A DNA stretch of 52,616 nucleotides from Fibrobacter sp. (GCF_017551775.1 NZ_JAFZKX010000038.1:1-52616), one strand, 5' to 3'. Shown: positions 16,461 to 25,024, numbered from the stretch's first letter. Notes: generated by a model from the sequence alone, not told the origin. Numbers and translations: made by a program.

Positions 16461-16610
16461 CTAGAATGATATAAAAGACATCCATTTGCGGGAATGTCTG
16501 GACTTGTACGCTTTTTAAACGATATCAAATTCGAACACAGTCTCTTTCCCGTCTTTCGTGACAACAATCTTGAGGCGACTTGAGGGTTCGGGCTTTCTTT
16601 TGTCAATAAA
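16461..16610 (-). pseudogene. Family A, C-terminal remnant (second copy)
   Basis: Reads FIDKRKPEPSSRLKIVVTKD and on to FEFDIV, then an in-frame TAA (16515-16517), then KAYKSRHSRKWMSFISF and a final TAG. The intact family A gene at 11233-11727 has the same sequence with His where the TAA stands. The remnant begins 1-2 nt after the stop of the inserted D gene, so the two were joined by a rearrangement and not by slow decay. Confidence 0.8.
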
Positions 16611-16611
16611 A

Positions 16612-17364
16612 TCAGTAGCTGAGGCACTTGTCCAACTGTTTCTTGTCAACAAGGTTTTCCCAGCGGCATTCTTCAAAGTTGCTGTGAAATATAGAATAGA
16701 ACTGCTCGTACAGGTAAATGTACTCGTCGATGATTTTATTCTTTTTCATTTCGTTGTCAATACAGCCCGGCGGGACCATTCGGATAATTTTTCTCTCACT
16801 TTTTTCTTGAGAAAGGATATAGAAGTATTCGTAACATTGCTCCCCTCTTTTTGAATAAAAAATTTCAGAACTTGATTGTCGTAAAGAAAGTCTATTTTCA
16901 TCAAAAAACTTCTTTATAAGAATAGCCACACTATCTGAAATCTGTTTTATTCCATAACATCTGTCATAAATATTCCTTTTATTTTTCCACATGGCATTTT
17001 CTAAGCACTCGCGGCATTTTCCCATACTTGGTCCATCCTCACACTGATATTGAGGTATATAAATCATCTTCATTTTTTTTGAATTCACAGGAATATACGC
17101 AGAATAGCTCCCATCACCCAAAATTTCCGTTTGAGAGACTCTCCATTTTCCCATCTCCAAATAAAAACCATCCTGATTAACATCTAGCAGAGTTTCTCCA
17201 AAAAAATTTGTCATTTGTTCTTTAAAATATTTTAGATCATTATAATATTTAGCTTTCTTTAATTTCGTCTTAACATTCTCTCCTGTTGCGAAGACGATTT
17301 TTTCCTTGGCGAAAGAACTTATCGTAACAATAATCAAAAAAAACATTAATTTCCTGACAATCAT
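16612..17364 (-). CDS. Family D exported protein, solitary copy
   Basis: Unknown function; 250 residues with signal peptide MIVRKLMFFLIIVTISSFA. The C-terminal segment IIDEYIYLYEQFYSIF followed by FEECRWENL aligns with the module 2 D protein. The protein is Cys-rich in its middle (QCEDGPSMGKCRECLE). It has a strong ribosome-binding site (AGGAGGGG) and looks intact. It lies between the two halves of a broken family A gene, replacing about 45 codons of it, and lacks C and B partners. In-frame codons upstream of 17364 are ignored because the ribosome-binding site fixes the start. Confidence 0.7.
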   Translation of the reverse strand: MIVRKLMFFLIIVTISSFAKEKIVFATGENVKTKLKKAKYYNDLKYFKEQMTNFFGETLLDVNQDGFYLEMGKWRVSQTEILGDGSYSAYIPVNSKKMKMIYIPQYQCEDGPSMGKCRECLENAMWKNKRNIYDRCYGIKQISDSVAILIKKFFDENRLSLRQSSSEIFYSKRGEQCYEYFYILSQEKSERKIIRMVPPGCIDNEMKKNKIIDEYIYLYEQFYSIFHSNFEECRWENLVDKKQLDKCLSY

Positions 17365-17397
17365 TTTGCCCCTCCTAGTTCGAGAACCAGTATCCAA

Positions 17398-17616
17398 TCA
17401 TATCCAAGAAGAAAGAAAGCATTCATAATAATGTTCCTGAAGGGTATCCTCAACAAAATCAAATCTTTGAGTATTTAAAAGATAGTGAACATCACGATAC
17501 TTTTCAACGGCATCGACATCCGCCGATTTTTCGATGGTATAGAAGCAGTCGCTACCGCAGAATGGGCAACAATTCCAGAAGAACAGACAAAGAAACAAGC
17601 ATGCAAGTTTTTTCAT
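17398..17616 (-). pseudogene. Family A, N-terminal remnant (second copy)
   Basis: 72 codons starting MKKLACLFLCLFFWNCCPFC, nearly identical to the start of the intact family A protein as far as LQEHYYE. It then runs into unrelated codons (CFLSSWI) and a stop. The missing middle is replaced by the D gene downstream. The short product could still be made and exported, since its start and signal peptide are intact. Confidence 0.75.
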
Positions 17617-17706
17617 CTTTTCCAACTCATCATGGATATTTAGTACTGTTTGGGCCCACTGAGCCATTTTGCCGTCAACTTTATGGGTTTTCGGGGCTGA
17701 ATTTCC

Positions 17707-17714
17707 TACATTTA
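17707..17714 (+). promoter_or_regulatory. Promoter box TACATTTA for the large zincin gene
   Basis: TAnnTTT-type box ending 7 nt before the ATG of the next gene; no Shine-Dalgarno sequence fits between them. Confidence 0.4.
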
Positions 17715-17721
17715 TAGAACG

Positions 17722-20700
17722 ATGTTTTTTGATGCGAAAAAGATTTTATGTTGTGCCACGGCACTCCTCGCGGTAGCCGCAAACGCTGCCGGTTTTTACG
17801 GCAACCAGAGCGATATCAAGTGGAAGACCGCCGATACGAAGCATTTCCAGTTTATTTACCCGCAGGAATACACGGAGCATGCATCCGTGCTCTCGTCGTA
17901 TGCCGAAGCAGTCTACGATTCCGTCGTGAGCCGCTACAAGAAGGACCTGCCGGGCCGCGTGAACGCGGTGCTCAACAATGCGCTCTACAGCAACGGTAGC
18001 GCCGTCCCGAGCGAAAACGCGGTGAACCTCTGGCTCACCAACTGGGATTTCAAGGTCCGCAGCAGCCACGGCTGGCTCGCCGACGTCATCACGCACGAAT
18101 TCAGCCACCTGGTAAGCATCGAGAACGGCAGCAAGATCCTCCCGAGCATTTACGGCCTGCAAATCGGCTACACCGACTACTACAACGAGCGCATCACGAG
18201 CGACTTCTCGACTTTCATCCCGTTCACGCTACAACCGCTCTGGTTCGCCGAAGGTACGGCGCAGTTCGAATCCGCACGCATGGGCTTTGACGCCTGGGAT
18301 ACCCACCGCGACATGTTGCTGCGCGTCGCCGCCCTCAACGATTCGCTCCTCCCGCTCGAATACATGCACAACTTCTCCGACAACTCGCTATTCGCCGAAC
18401 TCGGCCCCTACACGCAAGGGTTCGCTCTCGTGCGCTACATAGCGAAGCATTACGGAGAAAACGCCATCCCGAAAATTTGGACGGAACTTTCGCGCCCGTA
18501 CAGGGTCACGCTCGACGGCGCCCTCAAGAAAGCCATCGGCATCAGCGAAAAGGAACTCTACGCAGCCTGGAAAAAGGAAATCACCGAAGCCTACAAGGCG
18601 CAGAAGGATTCTCTCGGCACGCTCGTCGAAGGCAAGAAGTTAACCACGGACGCCTTCTGGCAGGACTTCCCCGTAGTCGCGGGCGACCACCTGTACGGCG
18701 TTTCCAACTTCGGCGGGCAGTGGTTCGACGGCGCCGTTTTCAAGATGCCGCTCACGCCGGACAGCACGGCAAAGGATGCTCCCGCGGACACGGCCGCCAA
18801 CAAAATTGACGGCATCGAAATCGGCCAGATATCTATCGAGGAAGAAACCGACGAAGATTCCACCATCAATATCGGCGACTACGCGAAGAGCGGGTTCCGC
18901 GCGAAGAAGCCCTGGTTCGACAAGGGCATCGACGTGTACAACGCTCCGGAGAAAGGCCCCATCCTCGCCTACGTGACATTCCAGAACCGCGACAAGGACG
19001 GGCACGCCCATTTCGATATCGCGGTGAGCGACACGAACAAGAACAAGCTCACGCTGACCTACCTCACCGACGCGGTCTACCCCGCATTCAACAGGCAGGG
19101 AACCGAAGTCGTCTTCGTGCGCCGCGAGCCCCACAGCACGCGCTTCGTCCTGAGCAAGGTTCCCTTTACCGCGAACTTCGACGAATACACCTCCGAAGAC
19201 CCGATCGACATCTTCGTGCCCGACGCGAAATACCGGTACTACAACATATACAGCCCGAAGTACAGTCCCGACGGCATGCGAATCGCCTTCAGCTTCTTCG
19301 ACGACGTGCACCGCGGCATCGCCGTCATCGACTCGGACGGCAAGAACATGAAAATCCTGAGTTCCGAAAACTTTGACGAACGCGACGTAAACTGGATAGA
19401 CGACAACAGGATTGTTTTCGCAAGCAACAGGAACGGCATTTTCAACCTCATCGAGAAGGACCTAGCCACCGGGGCCGAACGCGCACTCACGAACGTCATC
19501 GGCGGCGCATTCACGCCGGTTCTCGCGGGCGACACGATGTACTACACGCAGTACGACAAGGACGGGTTCTCGCTCTACAAGCTCCCGTACGCAACAGTCG
19601 CGATGGTAAACGACACGACGGTGAACATCTCCCGGCGGGACAGCACCATCCAAGTCGCCGACACCGCATGGAACAACTGCGCAGATTCCAGCACAACCGC
19701 GGACTCTATCGCCGCCACGCAAATCCAGAATGACAGCGCCCAGGCCAACACGGCCGCGAACTGCACGTCCGGACCGGTCGTCACCATGCGCGATTCCGTC
19801 ATCAAGATTCTCGATACGACCTACACCATCACGCAGAAGCCCGCCACCAACGAAATCGTACTCAAGGGCTCGCCCATCCCGCGCATCGAAAAGCATATCG
19901 AACTCGAAGACCGCGAATTCGCAGGCACCGAGCAGAACTACAAGCCCATCCCGACTGTCCCGCTGTTCATCCCGATTCTCTCCTTCAGCGAGAACGCGCC
20001 CGACCTCACCGTATTCGGCGAAGGCCAGCTCAAGGCGAAGGCGGGCCTCGCGATGATCATCTCCGACCCGCTCAAGAAGAACACCATCCAGCTGGGACTC
20101 CTCCTGGAACTCGGGCAGGGCTTCGATTACATCAACACCGACGGCCTCAACCCGAAACAGGAAAAGGAATTCTTCGTCGCGTGGGAGAACCACAGCACGC
20201 CTATCGACTTCGGCTTGTCGTACACCTACGCGAACTACACGAGCAAGGACACCGTCCGTTACGAAGACGTCCGCGCCAAAGAAGACAGCATCGGCGTAAG
20301 CCACTACGCTGTCCCCATGCAGGCAATCACGGGAGCCGCGGGCTACAGCCTGTTCAAGTCGAGCGACACCCTGCAGCTCGCTCTCGGCTACGACTGGGCA
20401 AACTTCGACCTTTACGAAGACAAGTTCGCCTGGACATACCATAAGCGCTTCAGCGCGATGGCCATGTTCGGAATTTACGGCGACGAGGAAGGCGAAGACG
20501 GCACGGGAATCAGCGGACAGGGCAACGGCTTCACCATCTACTACCAGTACTCGAACAGCGACCTTTACCGCCCGGGCACGTTCGCCGAAAGTTTCTACGT
20601 CACCGAAAGCGGCTCCATCAAGCCCAAGTACAGGAACTTCAACATCAACGAATTCGGCTTGAACCTCTACGGAAGCATCCAGAGCCCCCTCACCGGAGCA

Positions 20701-21267
20701 CGCCTCGCCGCAGGCGCGAAGCTCGGCGGAATCTTCCACTGGGATACCGACGCGAAGGACTCCAACGGTGCCAAGGTAGACACGCTCGACTCGTACTACT
20801 ACAGCGCCGTGTTCCTGGAAGGCTACCCCTACCTGCGCAATTCCGAGAGCTACACGCGCGCAGGCACCAAGACGGCCATGGCCGAAGTCCACTACCTCTT
20901 CCCCGTCTACGAGGACTGGCGCAAGGGATTCTGGATTTTCGAGACGCGCGGCTTCTACATAGACGCATTCGCGCAGATCGGCGCCGCCTGGAACAGCAAG
21001 TGGTTCGACACGGACAAGTTCACGGACCACGACTTCTGGGACCGCTCCGTGGGCATCTCCTTCAGGTGGAGCAACAAGCTGTTCTACAGCATCCCGCTCG
21101 ACATCTCGCTCACGTTCGCCCGCGCCCTGAGCCGCATCGGCGACGAGAACGGGAGGGAAGGCAGCTGGAAGCCCTCGCCCATCGACATCCCGATTTTGCC
21201 GGACGCAGCATCGCCCACGCGAATCAAGTTCGCCATCGGCATGGGATTCATCAACAGCTGGCAATAA
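17722..21267 (+). CDS. Secreted zincin with TolB-like propeller and C-terminal barrel
   Basis: A 1181-residue exported protein. Signal peptide ends near ANAA. A peptidase_MA-like gluzincin domain covers about residues 25-300; THEFSHLVS holds the zinc ligands H125 and H129 and catalytic E126, and WFAEGTAQFE supplies the third ligand E177. A TolB/WD40-like propeller follows (about 400-640; YSPKYSPDGMRIAFSFFD, DDNRIVFASNRNGIF). After a Thr/Ser-rich spacer, roughly residues 750-1181 show alternating beta strands and end in FAIGMGFINSW, as in outer-membrane barrels of the BamA/surface-antigen type. All catalytic residues are present, so activity is likely. Substrate unknown. Proteins with this architecture occur in FCB bacteria. 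Monocistronic, with its own terminator. Confidence 0.8.
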   Translation: MFFDAKKILCCATALLAVAANAAGFYGNQSDIKWKTADTKHFQFIYPQEYTEHASVLSSYAEAVYDSVVSRYKKDLPGRVNAVLNNALYSNGSAVPSENAVNLWLTNWDFKVRSSHGWLADVITHEFSHLVSIENGSKILPSIYGLQIGYTDYYNERITSDFSTFIPFTLQPLWFAEGTAQFESARMGFDAWDTHRDMLLRVAALNDSLLPLEYMHNFSDNSLFAELGPYTQGFALVRYIAKHYGENAIPKIWTELSRPYRVTLDGALKKAIGISEKELYAAWKKEITEAYKAQKDSLGTLVEGKKLTTDAFWQDFPVVAGDHLYGVSNFGGQWFDGAVFKMPLTPDSTAKDAPADTAANKIDGIEIGQISIEEETDEDSTINIGDYAKSGFRAKKPWFDKGIDVYNAPEKGPILAYVTFQNRDKDGHAHFDIAVSDTNKNKLTLTYLTDAVYPAFNRQGTEVVFVRREPHSTRFVLSKVPFTANFDEYTSEDPIDIFVPDAKYRYYNIYSPKYSPDGMRIAFSFFDDVHRGIAVIDSDGKNMKILSSENFDERDVNWIDDNRIVFASNRNGIFNLIEKDLATGAERALTNVIGGAFTPVLAGDTMYYTQYDKDGFSLYKLPYATVAMVNDTTVNISRRDSTIQVADTAWNNCADSSTTADSIAATQIQNDSAQANTAANCTSGPVVTMRDSVIKILDTTYTITQKPATNEIVLKGSPIPRIEKHIELEDREFAGTEQNYKPIPTVPLFIPILSFSENAPDLTVFGEGQLKAKAGLAMIISDPLKKNTIQLGLLLELGQGFDYINTDGLNPKQEKEFFVAWENHSTPIDFGLSYTYANYTSKDTVRYEDVRAKEDSIGVSHYAVPMQAITGAAGYSLFKSSDTLQLALGYDWANFDLYEDKFAWTYHKRFSAMAMFGIYGDEEGEDGTGISGQGNGFTIYYQYSNSDLYRPGTFAESFYVTESGSIKPKYRNFNINEFGLNLYGSIQSPLTGARLAAGAKLGGIFHWDTDAKDSNGAKVDTLDSYYYSAVFLEGYPYLRNSESYTRAGTKTAMAEVHYLFPVYEDWRKGFWIFETRGFYIDAFAQIGAAWNSKWFDTDKFTDHDFWDRSVGISFRWSNKLFYSIPLDISLTFARALSRIGDENGREGSWKPSPIDIPILPDAASPTRIKFAIGMGFINSWQ

Positions 21268-21272
21268 AAAAA

Positions 21273-21286
21273 CGCCCCTCGGGGCG
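21273..21286 (-). terminator. Terminator for the MetH-like operon
   Basis: Read on the minus strand, the GC-rich hairpin CGCCCC-GA-GGGGCG is followed by seven T residues. It lies in the short convergent gap and ends transcription coming from the right. Confidence 0.75.
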
Positions 21287-21309
21287 AAACCGTATTTTTC
21301 AGGAAACAG

Positions 21310-21335
21310 GCCGCGAGCAGAACCGCGGCTTTTTT
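21310..21335 (+). terminator. Terminator for the large zincin gene
   Basis: Stem GCCGCG / CGCGGC with an 8-nt loop, followed by six T residues on the plus strand. Its T-run touches the stop codon of the convergent gene. Confidence 0.75.
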
Positions 21336-23115
21336 AATACCTGTCGGCGACAAAGGTCTGGAGCTTTTCCCTCGCATCGGGCGTACGCGAAAGGACAAAG
21401 TCCTCGAGCAGGCAGCTCAGCCTGTACGGAATTTCCTCGTACGCGGGGAACGCTTCCTCGTCCGCGACAATAAAATCGAGCCCGCTCTTTTTCGCATGGT
21501 GCAGGAATACGGAATACAAGCCCCCCTTGATTTCCTCGTCGTCGAAATCAAGCCCGAGCAGCGCCGCATCGCCCAGCACATGGGCGTAGGGCAGGTTCGC
21601 CTTCACGTAGCGGCACACCTTGAAAAGCAGGTTCACGGGATCGGAAACGACCTCATCGTCATACTTCATGTTCGGTTCGAACACGATATCCTCGGCGAGG
21701 AAGTTCAGTTTGCCCACCAGCAGGCGGTACATGCGCTCGACAATCTCGCTCACGCGCTCGAATGTTTCGGCGGGGCCCTTCTCGTCTTCGGCGAAGCACA
21801 CGACGGCAAAGCCGCGCTTGCGAATTTCAGCGGCCTTCGACAAGAAGGTTTCTTCGCCTTCGGAAAGGCTTATCGAACGCGCGATGCCCTTTCCCTGCAC
21901 GCTTTCCATGCCGGTGAGCAGCACGTCCCATTTCGCCGACTGCACCATGACCGGACGAACCGTCTGGCCCGCGTTCACGACATCGCCGTCCCCGTCCAGG
22001 TTCACCGTCAATATCTGCGCACCGCCATTCCCGCCGATTACCACGCAGGGGCCCTCGTGCGAAATGTTCATCGGGTCCAGCCCGCTCAAAAGCATGTTGT
22101 AGCGTCGCGCCGGGATGCGCCTCGTGCGGCTTCCCTTCAGCGCCTTCACCATAAAGCGCACGGTCTCGGGGCTCGTCCCGCGGCTGCCGCCGATAACGCT
22201 CACGAGCCCGCCGTCGGAATAGCGCCAAATCCTCTTCGCGCATTCCTTAGCCGCATCGTTATCGTGCTGTCCAATCTTTTGCAGGTCGACGGTTTCCATC
22301 ACGCTCATGCGGACCGGCGCCGTCCCCATGCCCTTCAGGTACGGGAACACGTCCTGCGTTTCGCCCGCGCCTTCGAACCCGATGCAGAACACCGGGAAAC
22401 TGCTCACGCTGTACCACAGCGCCTCCGCCGTCTGCCCGGCAAGCAGGCGACCGCCGCGTTCCGACACCAGCGCCGAAACCATTATCGGAACAAGTTCCCC
22501 GCGCTCGTTGCAAACCTTGTCTATCGCGAACAGCGCAGCCTTCACGCATAAAGCGTCGTCCGCCCCGTCCAGAAGCAATATGTCGGCACCTCCGTCCAGA
22601 AGCCCGCGCGCCTGATCCACGAAGGCATCCACCAGTTCGTGGAATCCGACCGAACTTCCCGCACCCGCAGAAGCGATTCCCATGCAGCCCGCGACAAACT
22701 TGCGTTCGACGACCTGCCCGATTTTTCCCGTGCGGCAGTTCCGGAGGTCGTCGTCATATTCCGCCAGCGCCTCGCAGGCGACTGCGGCGCCCGCCTTCGC
22801 GATTTCGTAAGCCATGTCCTCCAGGCAGAACGGCCGTTGGCCGAACGCGTTCGCACCGCCGGTATTCGTGCGGATAATGTCCGCCCCCGCTTCCAAGTAG
22901 GCCCTGTGGACCTTCTTCACGCGATCCGGCGCCGTAACGCAAAGGACTGCATCATCTCCCAAAAGGTCGACCGGATGATCAGCGAACTTCTTCCCTCGGA
23001 AATCCTTTTCCTTGGGCATCTGGAGCGAGAGCTGCGAACCGAAATTCCCGTCCATGACGAGAATACGTCCGTTGCACGCGCGTGCGAAATCCTGGTAGGC
23101 CTGGGAAAGATTCAC
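21334..23115 (-). CDS. MetH-like two-domain protein without zinc cysteines
   Basis: 593 residues aligning with the first two modules of cobalamin-dependent methionine synthase. Residues 1-320 are homocysteine-methyltransferase-like (ILVMDGNFGSQL, GADIIRTNTGGANAFGQ). Residues 335-593 match the pterin-binding module (SAKWDVLLTGMESVQGKG, then SISLSEGEETF). Key residues are gone: the zinc site GGCCGT reads GGSRGT (S311, R312) and the NC of GFNCALG is replaced in GFEGAGE (E248). The pterin site DSSKWDV reads QSAKWDV. The cobalamin and activation modules are absent. It should not make methionine by the known chemistry and looks like a repurposed paralogue. GTG start, with AAGGTAGG in the preceding stop region. 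Last gene after three lipoproteins. Confidence 0.8.
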   Translation of the reverse strand: MNLSQAYQDFARACNGRILVMDGNFGSQLSLQMPKEKDFRGKKFADHPVDLLGDDAVLCVTAPDRVKKVHRAYLEAGADIIRTNTGGANAFGQRPFCLEDMAYEIAKAGAAVACEALAEYDDDLRNCRTGKIGQVVERKFVAGCMGIASAGAGSSVGFHELVDAFVDQARGLLDGGADILLLDGADDALCVKAALFAIDKVCNERGELVPIMVSALVSERGGRLLAGQTAEALWYSVSSFPVFCIGFEGAGETQDVFPYLKGMGTAPVRMSVMETVDLQKIGQHDNDAAKECAKRIWRYSDGGLVSVIGGSRGTSPETVRFMVKALKGSRTRRIPARRYNMLLSGLDPMNISHEGPCVVIGGNGGAQILTVNLDGDGDVVNAGQTVRPVMVQSAKWDVLLTGMESVQGKGIARSISLSEGEETFLSKAAEIRKRGFAVVCFAEDEKGPAETFERVSEIVERMYRLLVGKLNFLAEDIVFEPNMKYDDEVVSDPVNLLFKVCRYVKANLPYAHVLGDAALLGLDFDDEEIKGGLYSVFLHHAKKSGLDFIVADEEAFPAYEEIPYRLSCLLEDFVLSRTPDAREKLQTFVADRY

Positions 23116-23121
23116 GGCAAC

Positions 23122-23571
23122 CTACCTTCTGGTGTTCGGGACCTCACCGGGAAGCAGTTGCCCTGGACTCGTGCGCTGTGCGTCACGGCCCCTGAAATTC
23201 GGACTGCTCTGCTGGACTTGCGCCTTCTTCACCTCGGCCTGCACATCCATCAGATGCTTCTCCCAGGTTTTCATAGCGTCGTCAAGTTCCCCGCGTGCCT
23301 GGAGCATGAGCTCGCGCAGCTGCATCAGTTCTTGCATCTGCTCGCGCTTCATTATCCAGAGTTCTTCTTCTTCGGGCATGCGCTCGATATTGAAAAGCAA
23401 ATTTAGGTAACGTTCCTCGGCTTCCTTGTAGGCCTTGTACGTTTCCTTGTACATCAGGTATCGATCGTCCACCATCGTCTGCTGAGGAGACGGATGCGTA
23501 GTACAACCCGTAAATACCGCTGCGCAGGCGACAACGGTAACGGCAAAGATGTTGCGGACAAGGACTCGCAT
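23122..23571 (-). CDS. Coiled-coil lipoprotein
   Basis: 149 residues with lipobox AVFTGC; the mature part is a long charged helix (KETYKAYKEAEERYLNLLF through LMLQARGELDDAMKTWEKHL) likely to form a coiled coil, ending in a Gln/Ser/Pro-rich tail. No family recognised. It sits 3 nt from the lipoprotein gene upstream and 6 nt before the MetH-like gene, so all four are probably one operon. A periplasmic spacer or tether would fit the sequence, but this is inference. Confidence 0.75.
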   Translation of the reverse strand: MRVLVRNIFAVTVVACAAVFTGCTTHPSPQQTMVDDRYLMYKETYKAYKEAEERYLNLLFNIERMPEEEELWIMKREQMQELMQLRELMLQARGELDDAMKTWEKHLMDVQAEVKKAQVQQSSPNFRGRDAQRTSPGQLLPGEVPNTRR

Positions 23572-23574
23572 AGG

Positions 23575-24498
23575 CTATTCCTTTTCCGCGCGCTTGATAT
23601 TGTAGAGGCGTTCGTGGGTGATATGGCTTACGAAAGTCGCCGTGTCGTTCGTCGCGGGATTCACCATGGTGTGCTTGCCCACCTTCACTTCGCGTTCCTG
23701 GCAGGGCACGCCCGTCTCGGGGTCCATCATCACCTCGTATTCGGTATCGTATTCGGCCTTGTGCCCCTTGGTGTAGGCGATGAACTTCTCGGGAACAATC
23801 TTGCTGTTCACATGCTGCTCCCAGATGTAGTACGGGAAGCTTTCCGTCTCGTGCAGGTAAATCTTGTAGTCCAAGCAATGGCGGTGGTCGCGGTTCTCGA
23901 ACCCGCGGGTCACCACGGAATCGATCTTGATAAGCGCGAAATTGAGACGGCCCTGATCCTTGAGCATCTGCGTGATGTTCGCCTTCACCGGGACGGTCCC
24001 CGTCAGCATGTGGTCCATTTCCCAGCGGTGCTTCTCGAGGCGCCTCAGGTGCGGCTTGTAATCCGGATTCAAAAGCTGCTTGCGCCAGCGTTCGGGCATC
24101 GGGATATGCGCGAGCAGCGTGTCATAGCCATCTTCGAGCCCCGTAATGCTCACCATATCGCGGTCAATCGCCGCGAAATCCACTTCCTTGACGCGCCAGG
24201 CGAGTTCCGACGGCATGAAGTTCTTGAGGTACCCGCGGGAATTGTCCACCCTGTAGAGACGCTTCACCTTGGTCGTATCGCCCGCTGTCGAATAATTCAA
24301 GTCCACATAGGCAGCGGTAATCGTGCCCATCTGCTCTTCACCCTTCAGGTCTATTGTCGCAAAGTAACTTTCGGTATAGACCTCCACGTCCACAGGCTCG
24401 GAAAGCTTGTAGTTGATGGTCACCTCGGATTCCCCGCAACCGGCAAGGAAAGCAGCAGGCAGAAGGCCTAGAACACCGATAATTTTTTTATAAAGCAT
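23575..24498 (-). CDS. Lipoprotein of unknown function
   Basis: 307 residues with lipobox AFLAGC. The mature part starts with beta-rich sequence (EVTINYKLSEPVDVEVY) and contains two aromatic, charged stretches (RLEKHRWEMDHMLTGTVPVK, HCLDYKIYLHETESFPYYIW). No catalytic motif or known family was recognised. It lies between two other lipoprotein genes in the operon that ends with the MetH-like gene, and its partners are probably those lipoproteins. Confidence 0.75.
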   Translation of the reverse strand: MLYKKIIGVLGLLPAAFLAGCGESEVTINYKLSEPVDVEVYTESYFATIDLKGEEQMGTITAAYVDLNYSTAGDTTKVKRLYRVDNSRGYLKNFMPSELAWRVKEVDFAAIDRDMVSITGLEDGYDTLLAHIPMPERWRKQLLNPDYKPHLRRLEKHRWEMDHMLTGTVPVKANITQMLKDQGRLNFALIKIDSVVTRGFENRDHRHCLDYKIYLHETESFPYYIWEQHVNSKIVPEKFIAYTKGHKAEYDTEYEVMMDPETGVPCQEREVKVGKHTMVNPATNDTATFVSHITHERLYNIKRAEKE

Positions 24499-24551
24499 GT
24501 ATATCCTGTAGAAAGTTGAAATTCAGAATGGGGCACGAACGGGACTACGAC

Positions 24552-25001
24552 CTAGATCTTGTTCTTGACGAGCGTAATCTCTTTCACGGCAAGGAGGCGG
24601 TCGCCCGTAGTAGCTTCGATGACGATCTGGCCCGGAGCCCTATGACGGGTAAGCTCGGCGGCAGTCATGAGTCCCCCGCGCTTGGAATGGCCCTGGAGCG
24701 TATAGACGCTCACCTTCTCGTTCACCTTGGTCTCGTAGTGCCAAATCTCCTTACCCTTATTTTTTTCCGTCCCTTCGTAGAACGCTATCTTGAGCGTCGG
24801 GAAATCGAAGCCCGTCCCGTAGCGGAACTGGAGAATCATCGGGTTGATGAGTTCGAATTCACTTGTCGTGTCGGCTACCAGCTGCATCGCCGGATTCCAT
24901 TCGCGGCCGCACACGATATGCGGGTCTTCGGTGGAGCAGGACGAGAAAAATGCCCCCATGGCAATCACCAAGAGAAGGGCGATTCTTGCAAGTTTATTCA
25001 T
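24552..25001 (-). CDS. Small lipoprotein, first gene of the MetH-like operon
   Basis: 149 residues with lipobox FFSSC. The mature part appears to be one beta-rich domain (FELINPMILQFRYGTGFDF, LKIAFYEGTEKNKGK, VIEATTGDRLLAVKEITLV). No family recognised. A good ribosome-binding site (AGGGAGG) precedes the ATG. It is the first gene after a 114-nt gap holding two inverted repeats, so promoter and operator sites for the four-gene unit are expected there. Fifty nucleotides separate it from the next lipoprotein. Confidence 0.72.
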   Translation of the reverse strand: MNKLARIALLLVIAMGAFFSSCSTEDPHIVCGREWNPAMQLVADTTSEFELINPMILQFRYGTGFDFPTLKIAFYEGTEKNKGKEIWHYETKVNEKVSVYTLQGHSKRGGLMTAAELTRHRAPGQIVIEATTGDRLLAVKEITLVKNKI

Positions 25002-25024
25002 TTTGAGCCTCCCTGGAAAAATAC

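Noticed and set aside
16409-16627. 72-codon frame resembling the one at 11184-11390
   Set aside because: The similarity is real at DNA level but comes from family A read in the wrong frame; the correct frame is the A remnant.
11148-17700. Insertion sequence or prophage as cause of the AT-rich island
   Set aside because: No transposase, integrase, tRNA gene or terminal inverted repeats were found in or beside the region.
19462-21264. 600-codon minus-strand frame in the large zincin gene
   Set aside because: Low-information Val/Arg/Glu-rich shadow; the plus strand encodes a continuous protein with recognised domains.
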